Source of the DNA: an uncultured Eubacteriales bacterium
GTDB lineage: Bacteria; Bacillota; Clostridia; Lachnospirales; Anaerotignaceae
Direction: 5' to 3'
Assembly (NCBI GenBank): GCA_902406135.1
Contig: CABPCX010000005.1
Span: 1 to 18,727, forward strand
DNA length: 18,727 nucleotides
In this document: piece by piece, positions 1-8,589 of the stretch
Numbering within the stretch: the stretch's first letter is position 1
Layout of the letters: each line of letters starts with the position of its first letter
Position numbers and translations under genes: made by a program
Notes under the pieces: model-generated
The model's database searches: none
Told to the model about the DNA's origin: nothing
The model's input: only the letters and a program-made list of their open reading frames with translations

Positions 1-836
1 TCTGAGAATGTTTCTTCCTGGTCAGAGTCAACACCGATAAAGTAAGCTTTTCCTGTTTCCTGTGCAGCCTCAGCAGCTCCGTTTCCTGAGTTACCAGCAA
101 CACCCCAAACAACGTCACACTTGTTGTCGTTTATCATAGATTCAGCAAGCTCTTTGCCCTTTGCGGGGTCAATGTAGTTACCTACATATCTTGTGTCAAC
201 TTTTACATCAGGGTTAACTGACTGAGCACCTAAAATGTAACCATATAAGAAGTCATTGATTACAGGGCTGTCAACGCCGCCAACGAAACCGATTACGTTG
301 TCTTCGTTGATGTTAGCAAATGATGTATCAAGTGTTAATGCACCAGCAAATACACCTACAAGATAACCTAAGTCGTTCTGTTTGTAGCTTAAGTTAAGAA
401 CGTTATCAAGTGTATAAGTTGTATCATCATAGATTATGTATTTCTGATCGGGATATGCTTCAGCAACATTTTTGAGGTAGTCAGGCATCTGATATGTACC
501 GCAGATGATAACATCATATTCGCCTGATGCGGAAACTTCCTCAAGGTAGCTCTGCCATTTAGCCTGGTCTTCTGTAGAACCGCCCATTTCGATTGTGTTG
601 TAAGTAATACGGCCGGCATCCTGAAGTTCTTTAAGGCCTGCTTCAGCAGAGTCAAAGAATGATTTGTCACCAAGGTTACCATTTACCAGGTTACATACGT
701 TATAAACTTTTCCTTCTTCGCCTGCGCCTTCTTCTGTTGTTTCGTTTTCAGCTGTTTCTGTGCTGCCGGATGAGCATCCAGCTGCCATAGCAACAACCAT
801 AACAGAAGCAAGGACTACTGAAATAAATTTCTTCAT
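1..836 (-). CDS. BMP-family substrate-binding lipoprotein (partial, 3' end off window)
   Basis: Substrate-binding subunit of a BmpA/Med-type ABC importer, a family that mostly binds nucleosides; it would sit on the outer face of the membrane as a lipoprotein. The start ATG at 836 follows a GGGAG ribosome binding site. Residues 1-20 form a signal peptide (MKKFISVVLASVMVVAMAAG), with the lipobox cysteine at residue 21. A Ser/Thr/Glu-rich linker follows, then a periplasmic-binding fold with family-typical stretches such as NGNLGDKSFFDSA, YDVIICGTYQMPDYL, IIYDDT, LGYLVGVFAGAL, NVIGFVGGVDSPVINDF and CDVVWGVAGNSGNGA. About 278 codons are present; family members are usually about 340-380 residues, so the last quarter lies outside. 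Permease and ATPase genes would be expected next, beyond the edge. The nucleoside substrate is known for the family and not shown here. Confidence 0.9.
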   Translation of the reverse strand, partial: MKKFISVVLASVMVVAMAAGCSSGSTETAENETTEEGAGEEGKVYNVCNLVNGNLGDKSFFDSAEAGLKELQDAGRITYNTIEMGGSTEDQAKWQSYLEEVSASGEYDVIICGTYQMPDYLKNVAEAYPDQKYIIYDDTTYTLDNVLNLSYKQNDLGYLVGVFAGALTLDTSFANINEDNVIGFVGGVDSPVINDFLYGYILGAQSVNPDVKVDTRYVGNYIDPAKGKELAESMINDNKCDVVWGVAGNSGNGAAEAAQETGKAYFIGVDSDQEETFS

Positions 837-920
837 ATCATTTCTCCCTTTCTTTTAGTTGTTAACAACGATATGTTATTTTAGTCCGGCAAAAATTATT
901 TCCACCCTGACTATGAGTAT

Positions 921-949
921 ATTTTATAGTAAATACTATAAAATGTCAA
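921..949 (-). promoter_or_regulatory. Promoter of the BMP lipoprotein gene, overlapping a palindromic operator candidate
   Basis: On the minus strand a perfect -35 TTGACA (944-949) is followed by a 17-bp spacer and TAAAAT (921-926), giving a leader of about 78 nt. The spacer and -10 are covered by a perfect inverted repeat: ATTTTATAGTA (921-931), two central bases, TACTATAAAAT (934-944). Such overlap is typical of a repressor operator; the regulator is unknown. A second perfect palindrome, GTTGTTAACAAC (858-869), lies in the leader just upstream of the ribosome binding site and may be chance. Confidence 0.7.
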
Positions 950-1312
950 TATTTTTAGCCATATATAACAGTCAGCGTCTTAATTGTATATTTTATTTGT
1001 ACAAAAATCTAACCAATTAAAACTTTATAACAAAAACATTGCATATATCAACATTGTTCTGTCTATATTATTATGCATATTACATATTGCAGCAGCAATG
1101 TGTTGTTAATTGTAACCTAATCCTATTGTATATCTAATCTAAATTTAATTTATGCACTTTATGTGAAATAGCCACATTAAATGTTAATATTTTGTATATA
1201 ATACCAAGTTATGCATATTTTATGGATATTGCTTCAATCGGGCAATATTTATTAACTTATATGGCAATTCCGTCAGTTGTCATACATTGCTATAAACATA
1301 CCTGCCCTTTTT
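950..1312. other. AT-rich intergenic region without a recognisable gene
   Basis: This stretch separates the end of sigE from the BMP promoter. I see no convincing ORF on either strand. One small hairpin, ATATTGC (1226-1232) with GCAATAT (1242-1248), could fold in sigE read-through RNA, but no T-run follows it, so a terminator call is not supported. No riboswitch motif was recognised. Confidence 0.5.
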
Positions 1313-2044
1313 CTATGAAAATTTATTCATTTCCTTTTTTAATCTTGATATTATTTTCTTTTCCAGCCTTGAAATATATGACTGAGATATACCCAGCATA
1401 TCGGCAACCTCTTTTTGTGTTTTTTCCTTGCCGCTGCCGTTTATGCCAAATCTCAGGCTGATTATTCTCTGTTCCCTTTCAGTCAGTTTTGTAAGGGCCT
1501 TTTTAAGCAGAGATTTGTCAACTTCGTCTTCGATGTCTTTATATATGACATCGGCATCTGTGCCTAAAATATCCGATAATAAAAGTTCATTGCCTTCCCA
1601 GTCAACATTAAGAGGTTCGTCTATTGATACTTCCGTCCTTGTTTTGTTGTTGCGTCTTAAGTACATAAGTATTTCATTTTCAATACATCGTGAAGCATAT
1701 GTAGCTAATTTTATCTTTTTTTCCGGCTTAAAGGTATTTATTGCCTTTATCAAACCTATGGTGCCTATGGAAATCAAATCTTCTATGTTTATTCCCGTAT
1801 TTTCAAACTTTCTGGCTATATAAACCACAAGCCTGAGATTTCTTTCTATAAGTATGGATTTTGCTTCAATATCCTTTTCTCCGCCCAATTCGTCCAAAAC
1901 AGTCTGCTCTTCACTTTGAGTAAGCGGCGGAGGAAATGTATCGCTTCCTCCTATGTAATAAATAGTGCTGTTTCTCCATTGTTTACAGAATTTGAAGAGA
2001 AAATAGTTTTTTAACCTGAAAATTAAAAATTTTAAACCAAACAT
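1313..2044 (-). CDS. sigE: Sporulation sigma factor SigE precursor (pro-sigma-E)
   Basis: Early mother-cell sigma factor of sporulation, 243 aa, made as an inactive precursor. Residues 1-28 form a hydrophobic and basic pro-sequence; the conserved YYIGGSD stretch at 29-35 marks the known processing region. Regions 2.1-2.4 follow: [20 protein letters not shown], then [17 protein letters not shown] and [18 protein letters not shown]. Near the C terminus is the region 4.2 helix-turn-helix ([20 protein letters not shown]). The match to Bacillus SigE is near-identical in region 2 and the length is normal. It lies 12 bp downstream of spoIIGA, whose product cleaves the pro-sequence, so the two form one operon. 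The start is supported by AAGGAAG upstream. sigG, which usually follows sigE in Bacillus and Clostridium, is not found here. Confidence 0.97.
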   Translation of the reverse strand: MFGLKFLIFRLKNYFLFKFCKQWRNSTIYYIGGSDTFPPPLTQSEEQTVLDELGGEKDIEAKSILIERNLRLVVYIARKFENTGINIEDLISIGTIGLIKAINTFKPEKKIKLATYASRCIENEILMYLRRNNKTRTEVSIDEPLNVDWEGNELLLSDILGTDADVIYKDIEDEVDKSLLKKALTKLTEREQRIISLRFGINGSGKEKTQKEVADMLGISQSYISRLEKKIISRLKKEMNKFS

Positions 2045-2056
2045 CCCTACACTTCC

Positions 2057-2938
2057 TTATATTAATATTTCATAATTTATAATGGCGTTGAAACTGCCAT
2101 CAAAGTCCATTTTTCCGCTGAAAAGGCAAAGTATTACTTCTGTTTTTTCTATCTTCCTGTTTCCCTGAAAACTTATTTCTGCCCTGTCAGCCTTTACTCC
2201 AAGCAATATACCGTTTTTGCTCCCTATACTTTTAAACGGTATAAGCCGTAACCTGTTCTTAAAATTCGTTTCCGACAAAACCTTAAACATTTCAACGCTG
2301 TCATCATTAATACTCTCGTCTATCGGTATCAGCTTTTTAACCGCAGAGTATTCCGCTACGATAATATCCTTTCCCGTTAAATTATCTTTCAGAGAGTTGC
2401 CTGTATCTGCCAAAGCTCTCAATTCCGCCCTTTTATCATCAATGTATACCGTTATATCGCAGTATTGTCTTGGGTCAGAAGCCGTTTTTATAAAATATTT
2501 TCTGCCCGTCTTAATAACAATATAGAATAGTACAGACGTAATTATGAGAATCTTGTAGGAAAAAGCTTTGAATATCCCCTCAAAAACATTGCCATAAATC
2601 CAATAGGTCTTTAAAACCATAAAGGATATTATTGCTCCTGATGCTATAAAAGCCAGCAGTACCGTTAAAAGTGTAATATGTACCAGTTTCATAAACGTCT
2701 TTGGCCTGTAGGCAATTATGACCGAAAGGGCTATGGAAAATACCGTCAGAAGTATTTGAAATACGGGGCCGCTGTAAGGAAAAAACAAAGACGCTATATA
2801 CATGGCCGCACCTGCCGAAGCTCCCAAAAGTATTCTAAATATTCGTATTTTTTCTTTAAGCAGCATTCCTGCCGCCCACATCAATGTTGTGTCCATAAGG
2901 ACGTTTATTATAAAAAGCACATCAGCATATATAACCAA
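2057..2938 (-). CDS. spoIIGA: Pro-sigma-E processing protease SpoIIGA
   Basis: Membrane-embedded aspartic protease of the sporulation septum that removes the pro-sequence of SigE after the signal from SpoIIR; 293 aa. The N-terminal half (about residues 1-145) is hydrophobic with five or so membrane spans. The C-terminal half is cytoplasmic and carries the catalytic motif ALADTGNSLKDNLTGK with Asp178, matching the D-S/T-G motif of the family. The RLIPFKSIG and GVKAD stretches are also family-typical. The start is a TTG at 2938, about 6 nt after a strong GGGGGAA ribosome binding site; no in-frame ATG is near, and MVIYADVLF aligns with the N terminus of Bacillus SpoIIGA. It is first in the spoIIGA-sigE operon. 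Confidence 0.95.
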   Translation of the reverse strand: MVIYADVLFIINVLMDTTLMWAAGMLLKEKIRIFRILLGASAGAAMYIASLFFPYSGPVFQILLTVFSIALSVIIAYRPKTFMKLVHITLLTVLLAFIASGAIISFMVLKTYWIYGNVFEGIFKAFSYKILIITSVLFYIVIKTGRKYFIKTASDPRQYCDITVYIDDKRAELRALADTGNSLKDNLTGKDIIVAEYSAVKKLIPIDESINDDSVEMFKVLSETNFKNRLRLIPFKSIGSKNGILLGVKADRAEISFQGNRKIEKTEVILCLFSGKMDFDGSFNAIINYEILI

Positions 2939-2964
2939 AAAAATTCCCCCATAAGATATATTTG

Positions 2965-2997
2965 ATAATAAATCTTAGAGAGGAATTTTTTTGTCAT
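2965..2997 (-). promoter_or_regulatory. Candidate Spo0A-dependent promoter of spoIIGA-sigE with 21-bp spacer
   Basis: On the minus strand ATGACA (2992-2997) and TATTAT (2965-2970) are 21 bp apart, far from the usual 17. The spoIIG promoter of Bacillus subtilis is known for a similarly wide spacing and needs Spo0A-P. The -35 overlaps TGACAAA (2990-2996), a weak match to the Spo0A box TGTCGAA. The predicted RNA start lies just ahead of the GGGGGAA ribosome binding site. This assignment is inferred. Confidence 0.45.
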
Positions 2998-3020
2998 TTT
3001 ATGTATATATAAACTTTCAT

Positions 3021-4142
3021 TTATTTACATAAAAGTTCATCTTTGAATTTTCCGTTTTCATATATAACTATTCCGTCGGCAATTACTTTTCCGCAGGCAG
3101 TCATATCGTTTATCATATCCCAGTGGATGGCAGAATCATTTTTGCTTCCTGCCTCAGGGAATCCTGCACCAAGGGCCATATGCATAGTGCCGCCTATCTT
3201 CTCGTCAAAGAGTATGTTTTTACTGAATTTCTTTATTCCATAGTTTGTTCCAAAGGCAACTTCTCCCAAAAATCTGGAGCCTTCATCAGTATCAATGTAT
3301 GTTAACAATTTCTCTGTCATATCGCTTTCATCGCAGGAAGCTTCAACTATTCTGCCGTCTTTAAATTCAAGCCTAACATTTTTAAATTCATTTCCGTTCA
3401 TAAGCGCAGGATAGCTGAATGTAATGTATCCGTTAACAGAATTTTCTACGGGAGAAGTAAAAATCTCACCGTCAGGGAAGTTTTCATTACCGCAGCAGTT
3501 TATCCATTTCCTGTCTTTAACGGATAAAGTTATATGGGTATCCTTTGATATTATTTCAAGATTTGATACGCCGTTTAAATAGTCAGCCCATTTCTGCTGA
3601 TAGTCGGACATCTTTTTCCATTCTGCCACCGGGTCATCTTTATCAATAAATCCGGCACTGTATACGAAATCTTCATATTCGTCAAGGCTCATACCCGCAT
3701 ACTGGGCATCTCCGTTTACAGGGAACTGGGTACCGCACCATCTGAGCTCGCCGCTTCCTGAACGTTCGTTGTATATTTTTCTGTTTTCGGCATTTGCAAG
3801 ACGTCTTCTTTTAAGAGTTTCGCCGTCTATGGATGAAAGTGTGCTTATATTGTCTGTTCCCCAGGCGCTTATCCATACGTCTGCCCTTGCACATTCTCCA
3901 AATCTATAGTTTGGCTGCTCTATCTGGTTCTTTGTGCCGTTTTTTAATAAAAACTCATCTAAATCAGGCATATCCACGAACCATTTTACATTTCCTCCCG
4001 CAAGTATAGCCTGTTTAACAACTTCTTTTATAAAAGGCATAGTGCTTTCTTCGCCTGAAACGCATACATTATCGCCGGGTTTTACGGCTGTTGAATATTC
4101 TACAAGGACCTTTGCCAGTTTTTCCAGTCTGTAATCTTTCAT
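3021..4142 (-). CDS. M29-family metalloaminopeptidase
   Basis: Cytoplasmic aminopeptidase of the M29 family (AmpS, PepS, aminopeptidase T type), which removes N-terminal residues from peptides with a two-metal centre. The 373-aa length fits, if slightly short of the usual 370-410. The metal ligands can be read off: Glu226 in FPDGEIFTSP, Glu294 in FLGEVAFG, His321 in GTMHMALGAGFPE, and His340 and Asp342 in SAIHWDMI. The start is supported by AGGAGG six bases upstream. It is divergent from the proS leader and reads toward spoIIGA. No hairpin terminator is visible between this gene and spoIIGA, so some read-through is possible. The role is probably general peptide turnover; nothing ties it to sporulation except position. 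Confidence 0.93.
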   Translation of the reverse strand: MKDYRLEKLAKVLVEYSTAVKPGDNVCVSGEESTMPFIKEVVKQAILAGGNVKWFVDMPDLDEFLLKNGTKNQIEQPNYRFGECARADVWISAWGTDNISTLSSIDGETLKRRRLANAENRKIYNERSGSGELRWCGTQFPVNGDAQYAGMSLDEYEDFVYSAGFIDKDDPVAEWKKMSDYQQKWADYLNGVSNLEIISKDTHITLSVKDRKWINCCGNENFPDGEIFTSPVENSVNGYITFSYPALMNGNEFKNVRLEFKDGRIVEASCDESDMTEKLLTYIDTDEGSRFLGEVAFGTNYGIKKFSKNILFDEKIGGTMHMALGAGFPEAGSKNDSAIHWDMINDMTACGKVIADGIVIYENGKFKDELLCK

Positions 4143-4169
4143 ATATACCTCCTGTTTTATCTAAATGAC

Positions 4170-4199
4170 TTGACATTTCATCTTACAATGGATTATTAT
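4170..4199 (+). promoter_or_regulatory. Promoter of the T-box-proS transcript
   Basis: TTGACA (4170-4175) and TATTAT (4194-4199) are separated by 18 bp, putting the RNA start near 4206, just before T-box stem I. On the opposite strand TATAAT (4195-4200) covers the same bases and could be the -10 of the aminopeptidase gene; its -35 (TGTCAT, 17 bp upstream on that strand) is weak. The two divergent promoters would share their -10 region. Confidence 0.75.
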
Positions 4200-4205
4200 A
4201 TCACT

Positions 4206-4438
4206 TGAGTAAAGACTATGACAGGGATTAGTAAATATTATTTTGTTTTTCAGAGAAAAGGCGGTTGGTGAAAGCCTCAAACATATAATATTGAACCTGC
4301 CCCTCGAGTTCTGCGGAGTAAAAAGCCGCGGCGTCATTCTGCGTTAAAGATTTTGAGCGGACGTATTTACGTCAAATTGGGTGGCACCGCCAGTTAACCT
4401 TGGTCCCTTTATTTGTTGTGGGACGAAGGCTTTTTTTA
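4206..4438 (+). ncRNA. T-box riboswitch, proline-responsive, controlling proS
   Basis: Leader RNA that senses uncharged tRNA-Pro and then permits read-through into proS. Visible parts in order: the AGTA loop-E element of stem I (4230-4233), a stem I apical segment GGCGGTTGGTGAAAGCC (about 4260-4276), the GAA of the specifier loop (4293-4295) followed by CCT (4296-4298), a proline codon followed by a purine, the invariant T-box GGGTGGCACCGC (4379-4390), and an intrinsic terminator. The specifier agrees with the downstream prolyl-tRNA synthetase. The 5' limit is inferred from the promoter. Confidence 0.95.
4398..4437 (+). terminator. T-box regulatory terminator
   Basis: Arms CCTTGGTCCC (4398-4407) and GGGACGAAGG (4420-4429), with one mismatch, are followed by a run of seven to eight T (4431-4437). 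The 5' part must be unpaired for the alternative antiterminator with the T-box sequence, as in the standard mechanism. Confidence 0.9.
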
Positions 4439-4458
4439 TTATTGAAAGGAGAAATAAA

Positions 4459-5892
4459 ATGGCAAAGGATAAGAAATTTGTTGAATCCATTACAGATATG
4501 GAAGTCGATTTTCCTCAGTGGTATACCGACGTTGTTGTTAAAGCCGACCTTGTTGACTATTCAAGCGTAAGAGGCTGTATGATAATCAGACCCTACGGAT
4601 ATGCCATCTGGGAACTTATGCAGAAACAGATGGATGCTATATTTAAAGAAACAGGACATGAAAACGTATATATGCCCATCTTTATTCCTGAAAGCCTTCT
4701 TCAGAAGGAAAAGGACCACGTTGAGGGATTTGCTCCTGAAGTTGCATGGGTAACCCATGGCGGAGAGCAGGAACTTACAGAAAGACTCTGCGTAAGACCC
4801 ACATCTGAAACACTTTTCTGCGACCATTATAAAAATATAATTCATTCATACAGAGACCTTCCCAAACTCTACAATCAGTGGTGTTCTGTTGTAAGATGGG
4901 AAAAGACTACACGACCCTTCTTAAGAACAACAGAATTCCTCTGGCAGGAAGGCCATACAGCCCATGCTACTGCTGAAGAAGCTGAGGCAGAAACAATAAA
5001 GATGCTCAATGTTTACGCTGATTTCTGCGAAAACATCCTTGCTATACCCGTAATCAAGGGTCAGAAAACAGAAAAAGAGCGTTTTGCAGGAGCTAAAGCA
5101 ACATATACTATCGAAAGCCTTATGCATGACGGAAAAGCACTCCAGTCAGGTACATCTCATAACTTTGGCGACGGATTTGCACGTGCATTTGGAATACAGT
5201 ATACTGACAAGAATAACGAACTTCAGTATGTTCACCAGACATCATGGGGAACAACAACACGTCTTATCGGAGCAATCATAATGGTTCATGGTGATAACAG
5301 CGGTCTTGTACTTCCTCCCAGAATTGCTCCTATTCAGGTAATAATCGTACCTATCGCTATGCAGAAGGAAGGCGTACTTGATAAGGCAAATGAACTTAAG
5401 GACAGACTTTCCAACTTCCGTGTTAAGGTAGATGACAGCGATAAGTCACCCGGATGGAAATTCAGCGAATATGAAATGAAAGGCGTTCCCGTACGTCTTG
5501 AAGTCGGACCTAAGGATATTGAAAATAACCAGGTAGTTCTTGCACGCCGTGATACAGGCGAAAAGGTAGTAGTTTCTATGGATAATCTTGAAGAAGAAGT
5601 AACAAAGCTTCTTGATGATATTCAGAAGAACCTCCTTGTTAAGGCAAGAGAAAGACGCGACTCAAAAACATATGCTGCTACAGATATGGAAACATTCGAA
5701 AAAGAGCTTAACGAAACACCCGGATTTATTAAAGCTATGTGGTGTGGAGACCAGGCCTGCGAAGATGCTATCAAAGAAAAGACAGGCGCTACTTCAAGAT
5801 GTATCCCCTTTGAGCAGGAACATATATCAGATACCTGCGTATGCTGCGGCAAAAAAGCAAAACATATGGTTTACTGGGGCAGAGCATATTAA
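4459..5892 (+). CDS. proS: Prolyl-tRNA synthetase, short archaeal/eukaryote-like type
   Basis: Class II synthetase that charges tRNA-Pro with proline in the cytoplasm; 477 aa. Motifs: RPTSET at 113-118, motif 2 beginning [15 protein letters not shown] at 146-160 and ending in QEGHTAH (163-169), and motif 3 with [13 protein letters not shown] at 261-273. The anticodon-binding domain covers about 293-390. A C-terminal domain of about 80 residues holds Cys429, 434, 448, 460, 462 and 463 and ends in Tyr, as in the ProS type that lacks the large INS editing insertion. The start is the ATG at 4459, preceded by AAGGAG; the frame stays open upstream to a GTG at 4381, but that lies inside the T-box and terminator. 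Transcription is controlled by the T-box. Confidence 0.97.
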   Translation: MAKDKKFVESITDMEVDFPQWYTDVVVKADLVDYSSVRGCMIIRPYGYAIWELMQKQMDAIFKETGHENVYMPIFIPESLLQKEKDHVEGFAPEVAWVTHGGEQELTERLCVRPTSETLFCDHYKNIIHSYRDLPKLYNQWCSVVRWEKTTRPFLRTTEFLWQEGHTAHATAEEAEAETIKMLNVYADFCENILAIPVIKGQKTEKERFAGAKATYTIESLMHDGKALQSGTSHNFGDGFARAFGIQYTDKNNELQYVHQTSWGTTTRLIGAIIMVHGDNSGLVLPPRIAPIQVIIVPIAMQKEGVLDKANELKDRLSNFRVKVDDSDKSPGWKFSEYEMKGVPVRLEVGPKDIENNQVVLARRDTGEKVVVSMDNLEEEVTKLLDDIQKNLLVKARERRDSKTYAATDMETFEKELNETPGFIKAMWCGDQACEDAIKEKTGATSRCIPFEQEHISDTCVCCGKKAKHMVYWGRAY

Positions 5893-5901
5893 TAAAAGCA
5901 C

Positions 5902-5932
5902 AAAAACAGCGGTTATATAACCGCTGTTTTTT
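5902..5932. terminator. Bidirectional intrinsic terminator between proS and the ABC permease gene
   Basis: ACAGCGGTT (5906-5914) and AACCGCTGT (5919-5927) form a perfect stem with an ATAT loop, flanked by A-run 5902-5906 and T-run 5927-5932. It can end both proS and the convergent permease gene, which stops at 5935. Confidence 0.9.
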
Positions 5933-5934
5933 AT

Positions 5935-8589
5935 TTATTCTACTCTAAGCCTCTCAACAATTGTGCTCTTTGATAATGACCTATAGCTTGCCAGTGGTAT
6001 AAAAATACCTAAAATAGCAAAAATCGGTGCTATAAGAAGTACAGGAGTTAATGTGAATTTATAAGTAAAGAACCAGTAGATTCCCTCCATAGTTTTTCCC
6101 ATAAGCGGTCCTGCCGTGACAGACAGTATCAGGCATATAATAATTGAGCTCAGAGTATAAAGCAGTCCTTCTATTATGAGCATGGTCTTAAGCTGTTTGC
6201 CTGTCATTCCAATGGACTGGAGCATTGCAAACTCTCTTTTTCTTACAGCTATTCCCGTAAGTATCGCATTAAAGAAGTTGAGGATTCCTATAAGACCTAT
6301 GACAAATGACAGTGCACTTCCAAGCATCATAAACATATTTCTGAAACCGTTAAACTCCTCAGCATAGGTAGACTTGCTCTCATAGTCATACTGAGCATTG
6401 ATATTCTGCGTATAGTCTTTCAAAAATTCTTCCATCTGGTCATTATGGGCATCGTCAGTATCAAAGGCATAGTACATTATGGCGTCACTCTGTGAATCCT
6501 GAATAAATGTATCGCTGTTAAGTACAAATTCATCATCTCCATAATAGCGATAGCTTAATGAAGAAGGAACTTCAACCAGAGCCGCTACAGTATAGGTTTC
6601 CTCGCGGTATTTAGTTACTCTCATTACAGAGTTTACACTCATCAGGTCAACTGTACTTGGATATTCCTCTCCCGTCTCAGGGTTATAATATTTTATTTCT
6701 TCCGCATATCTCAGCTTAACAGTATCCCCTACCTTTGCCCAAGCACTGTCCTCAACAACTTTTCCGTAGTCATCGGTGCCATATACAGCGGCTATATATC
6801 TGCTTCCGGGCTCATACAGCTTTGAAATATCTCCTTCAAGAACATTGAGCTTATCCAGAACAAAATCCTCCATACCGTACAGCTTGGCTGATGATGCTAC
6901 CAGTCCTTCTTTATTTCTCTGGGCAGTTTTCAATTCTTCATCTATAACGTCAGATGTCTTATAATGTCCTTCCAATGTCCTGTAATAATCCTCAGTAACA
7001 AATTCTTGTACATAGTTTGTTCTTCCGTAGGTCTTTCCGCCGCCTGTGATTCCTTCCTGGCTTTCAATTTCTTCTACTGCATCCGGAGAAAGAGCAGTAT
7101 CTTTACTGAAAGCAAAATTTGTCTGAAAATACGATGCTCCAGCTATCTGGAAATCAGTAGAAAACATTGAGCTTACATATTTGTTCATATCAAAACCGTT
7201 TGTAAAGCTTACAGTAATCATAAGAAGCACTACCGACAAAGAGAGTGATATAACCGTAATGGCTGTCTTTCCTTTATTTCTGCCTAAGTTTGCCCAGGCC
7301 ATTGAAAATACCGATACTCTGCCCTTTCCTCTTTTTGTTTTTTTGGACGGCTTTGTAACATCAGTAAATCTCAATGCCTCTATGGGTGATACTTTTGAGG
7401 CCATTCGTCCAGGTTTATGGCAGGATATAAATACGGTGATAAGGGCAAATACCGCTGAAATTATAAATATTAAGGGATTTATTGATACCACATTTACAAT
7501 ACCGTCAAGGTTGCCGATTATGACAGGTGTTATTACACTGCCCACAGCCCAGCCAAGTATAAGTCCTATGGGTATGCCGATTAATGAAAGCAGAAATGCC
7601 TGGCGTACAACTATTCTTTTTATCTGCTTAGGTGTTGTTCCTATGGTTTTAAGAAGACCGTAAAAACGTATATCTCCGGCTACGGATATCTGAAATACGT
7701 TATAAATAATGAGATATCCAGTAAATATTATAAGTATAAGCATAACCGCTATGGCAGATACAGTAGTAATGTCTAAACTTTCTGCCAGCTGTGATGCCGA
7801 ATACCCCCAGTTTACTCCTGTAGCTATATAGTTATCTCCTGCTGACATACTTTCGTCCTGATATCCGTGATTTGCAAGCACCTGCTCAATATTTTTATCT
7901 ATATTGAATGAGCTGTCAAACATAACATCCATATTCCATGCGCCTGTCATTCCGTTATTTCCGGGAGGTGTTACTCTCACTTCTTCCAGCACCTCATCAA
8001 CACGGCTTTCGGGTACAAGTATGTGGTTGGCCACTATAGCCTCGTCATATTCCCACCATCCGCATAATGTAAATGTCTGTGTCGTACTTTTCCCGTCAAC
8101 ATCAAATGTAACGGTAAATTTTTCTCCAATTTTCGGCTCAACACCCAAAAGTTCAAGTACTTTTGTATCGGTTGCCGCCTCATCTGTGCCTTCTTCAGGC
8201 AGACGTCCCTCTATTGGGTCGCAGTACATCCAGTGGGCTTCTTTAGCATCGGAATATCCTACCTCTACATGGTATTTATTAAAGGGCTCCTCCTCAGGCA
8301 TACCCAGGAAACGTCTCAACCCATATTCCTTTATGAGCGGGTCGTCCTTAAACTCGTTATACTGTTCCTCAGTCAAATATTTGAATCCTCCGTGGGACCA
8401 TCCTCCCACCTGGCGGAAATTACTCTGCTGAAAACCTTCATTGATAGAAAGCGCAATGGTAAATAAAGATGTAAAAAGCAGGGCTGTCAGCGCTATGGCT
8501 GCCACAGCTATTATATTTCTGGTTTTATTGGCCATAAGGCTCTTATTTGAAAGGTTTTTTATGGCTTTTCGATTCTTTACTTTTATCAT
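5935..8589 (-). CDS. FtsX-type ABC exporter permease, 8 predicted membrane spans
   Basis: Large membrane subunit (884 aa) of a MacB/LolC-type ABC transporter; such proteins use ATP to act on substrates at the outer membrane face. The layout is a duplicated FtsX unit: span 1 at about 25-49, an extracellular domain of about 225 residues, spans 2-4 at about 275-297, 330-355 and 370-390 with the family motif GDIRFYGLLKTIGTTPKQI, then span 5 at about 443-463, a second extracellular domain of about 300 residues, and spans 6-8 in the last 120 residues (KREFAMLQSIGMTGKQL between them). The ATG at 8589 overlaps the ATPase stop by 4 bp (ATGA), so translation is coupled. It is not the 10-span BceB layout. 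The substrate is unknown; the adjoining two-component system makes an antimicrobial peptide or envelope stress signal plausible. Confidence 0.9.
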   Translation of the reverse strand: MIKVKNRKAIKNLSNKSLMANKTRNIIAVAAIALTALLFTSLFTIALSINEGFQQSNFRQVGGWSHGGFKYLTEEQYNEFKDDPLIKEYGLRRFLGMPEEEPFNKYHVEVGYSDAKEAHWMYCDPIEGRLPEEGTDEAATDTKVLELLGVEPKIGEKFTVTFDVDGKSTTQTFTLCGWWEYDEAIVANHILVPESRVDEVLEEVRVTPPGNNGMTGAWNMDVMFDSSFNIDKNIEQVLANHGYQDESMSAGDNYIATGVNWGYSASQLAESLDITTVSAIAVMLILIIFTGYLIIYNVFQISVAGDIRFYGLLKTIGTTPKQIKRIVVRQAFLLSLIGIPIGLILGWAVGSVITPVIIGNLDGIVNVVSINPLIFIISAVFALITVFISCHKPGRMASKVSPIEALRFTDVTKPSKKTKRGKGRVSVFSMAWANLGRNKGKTAITVISLSLSVVLLMITVSFTNGFDMNKYVSSMFSTDFQIAGASYFQTNFAFSKDTALSPDAVEEIESQEGITGGGKTYGRTNYVQEFVTEDYYRTLEGHYKTSDVIDEELKTAQRNKEGLVASSAKLYGMEDFVLDKLNVLEGDISKLYEPGSRYIAAVYGTDDYGKVVEDSAWAKVGDTVKLRYAEEIKYYNPETGEEYPSTVDLMSVNSVMRVTKYREETYTVAALVEVPSSLSYRYYGDDEFVLNSDTFIQDSQSDAIMYYAFDTDDAHNDQMEEFLKDYTQNINAQYDYESKSTYAEEFNGFRNMFMMLGSALSFVIGLIGILNFFNAILTGIAVRKREFAMLQSIGMTGKQLKTMLIIEGLLYTLSSIIICLILSVTAGPLMGKTMEGIYWFFTYKFTLTPVLLIAPIFAILGIFIPLASYRSLSKSTIVERLRVE

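Noticed and set aside
858..869. GTTGTTAACAAC palindrome in the BMP leader as a second operator
   Set aside because: It is a perfect 12-bp palindrome, but a single one of this length in AT-rich DNA can arise by chance and it does not match the 24-bp palindrome at the promoter.
1226..1248. Hairpin ATATTGC/GCAATAT as the sigE terminator
   Set aside because: The stem is only 7 bp, AT-rich, and no T-run follows on the minus strand.
1192..1461. Plus-strand 89-aa ORF in the spacer downstream of sigE
   Set aside because: Its second half is antisense to sigE, it has no ribosome binding site, and its composition simply reflects AT-rich DNA.
4381..4458. N-terminal extension of proS from a GTG
   Set aside because: It lies in the T-box and terminator; the ATG at 4459 has a proper AAGGAG site and matches the family N terminus.
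7181..7663. Plus-strand 160-aa ORF opposite the FtsX permease gene
   Set aside because: It is a shadow of a well-supported gene on the other strand, with no ribosome binding site or family resemblance.
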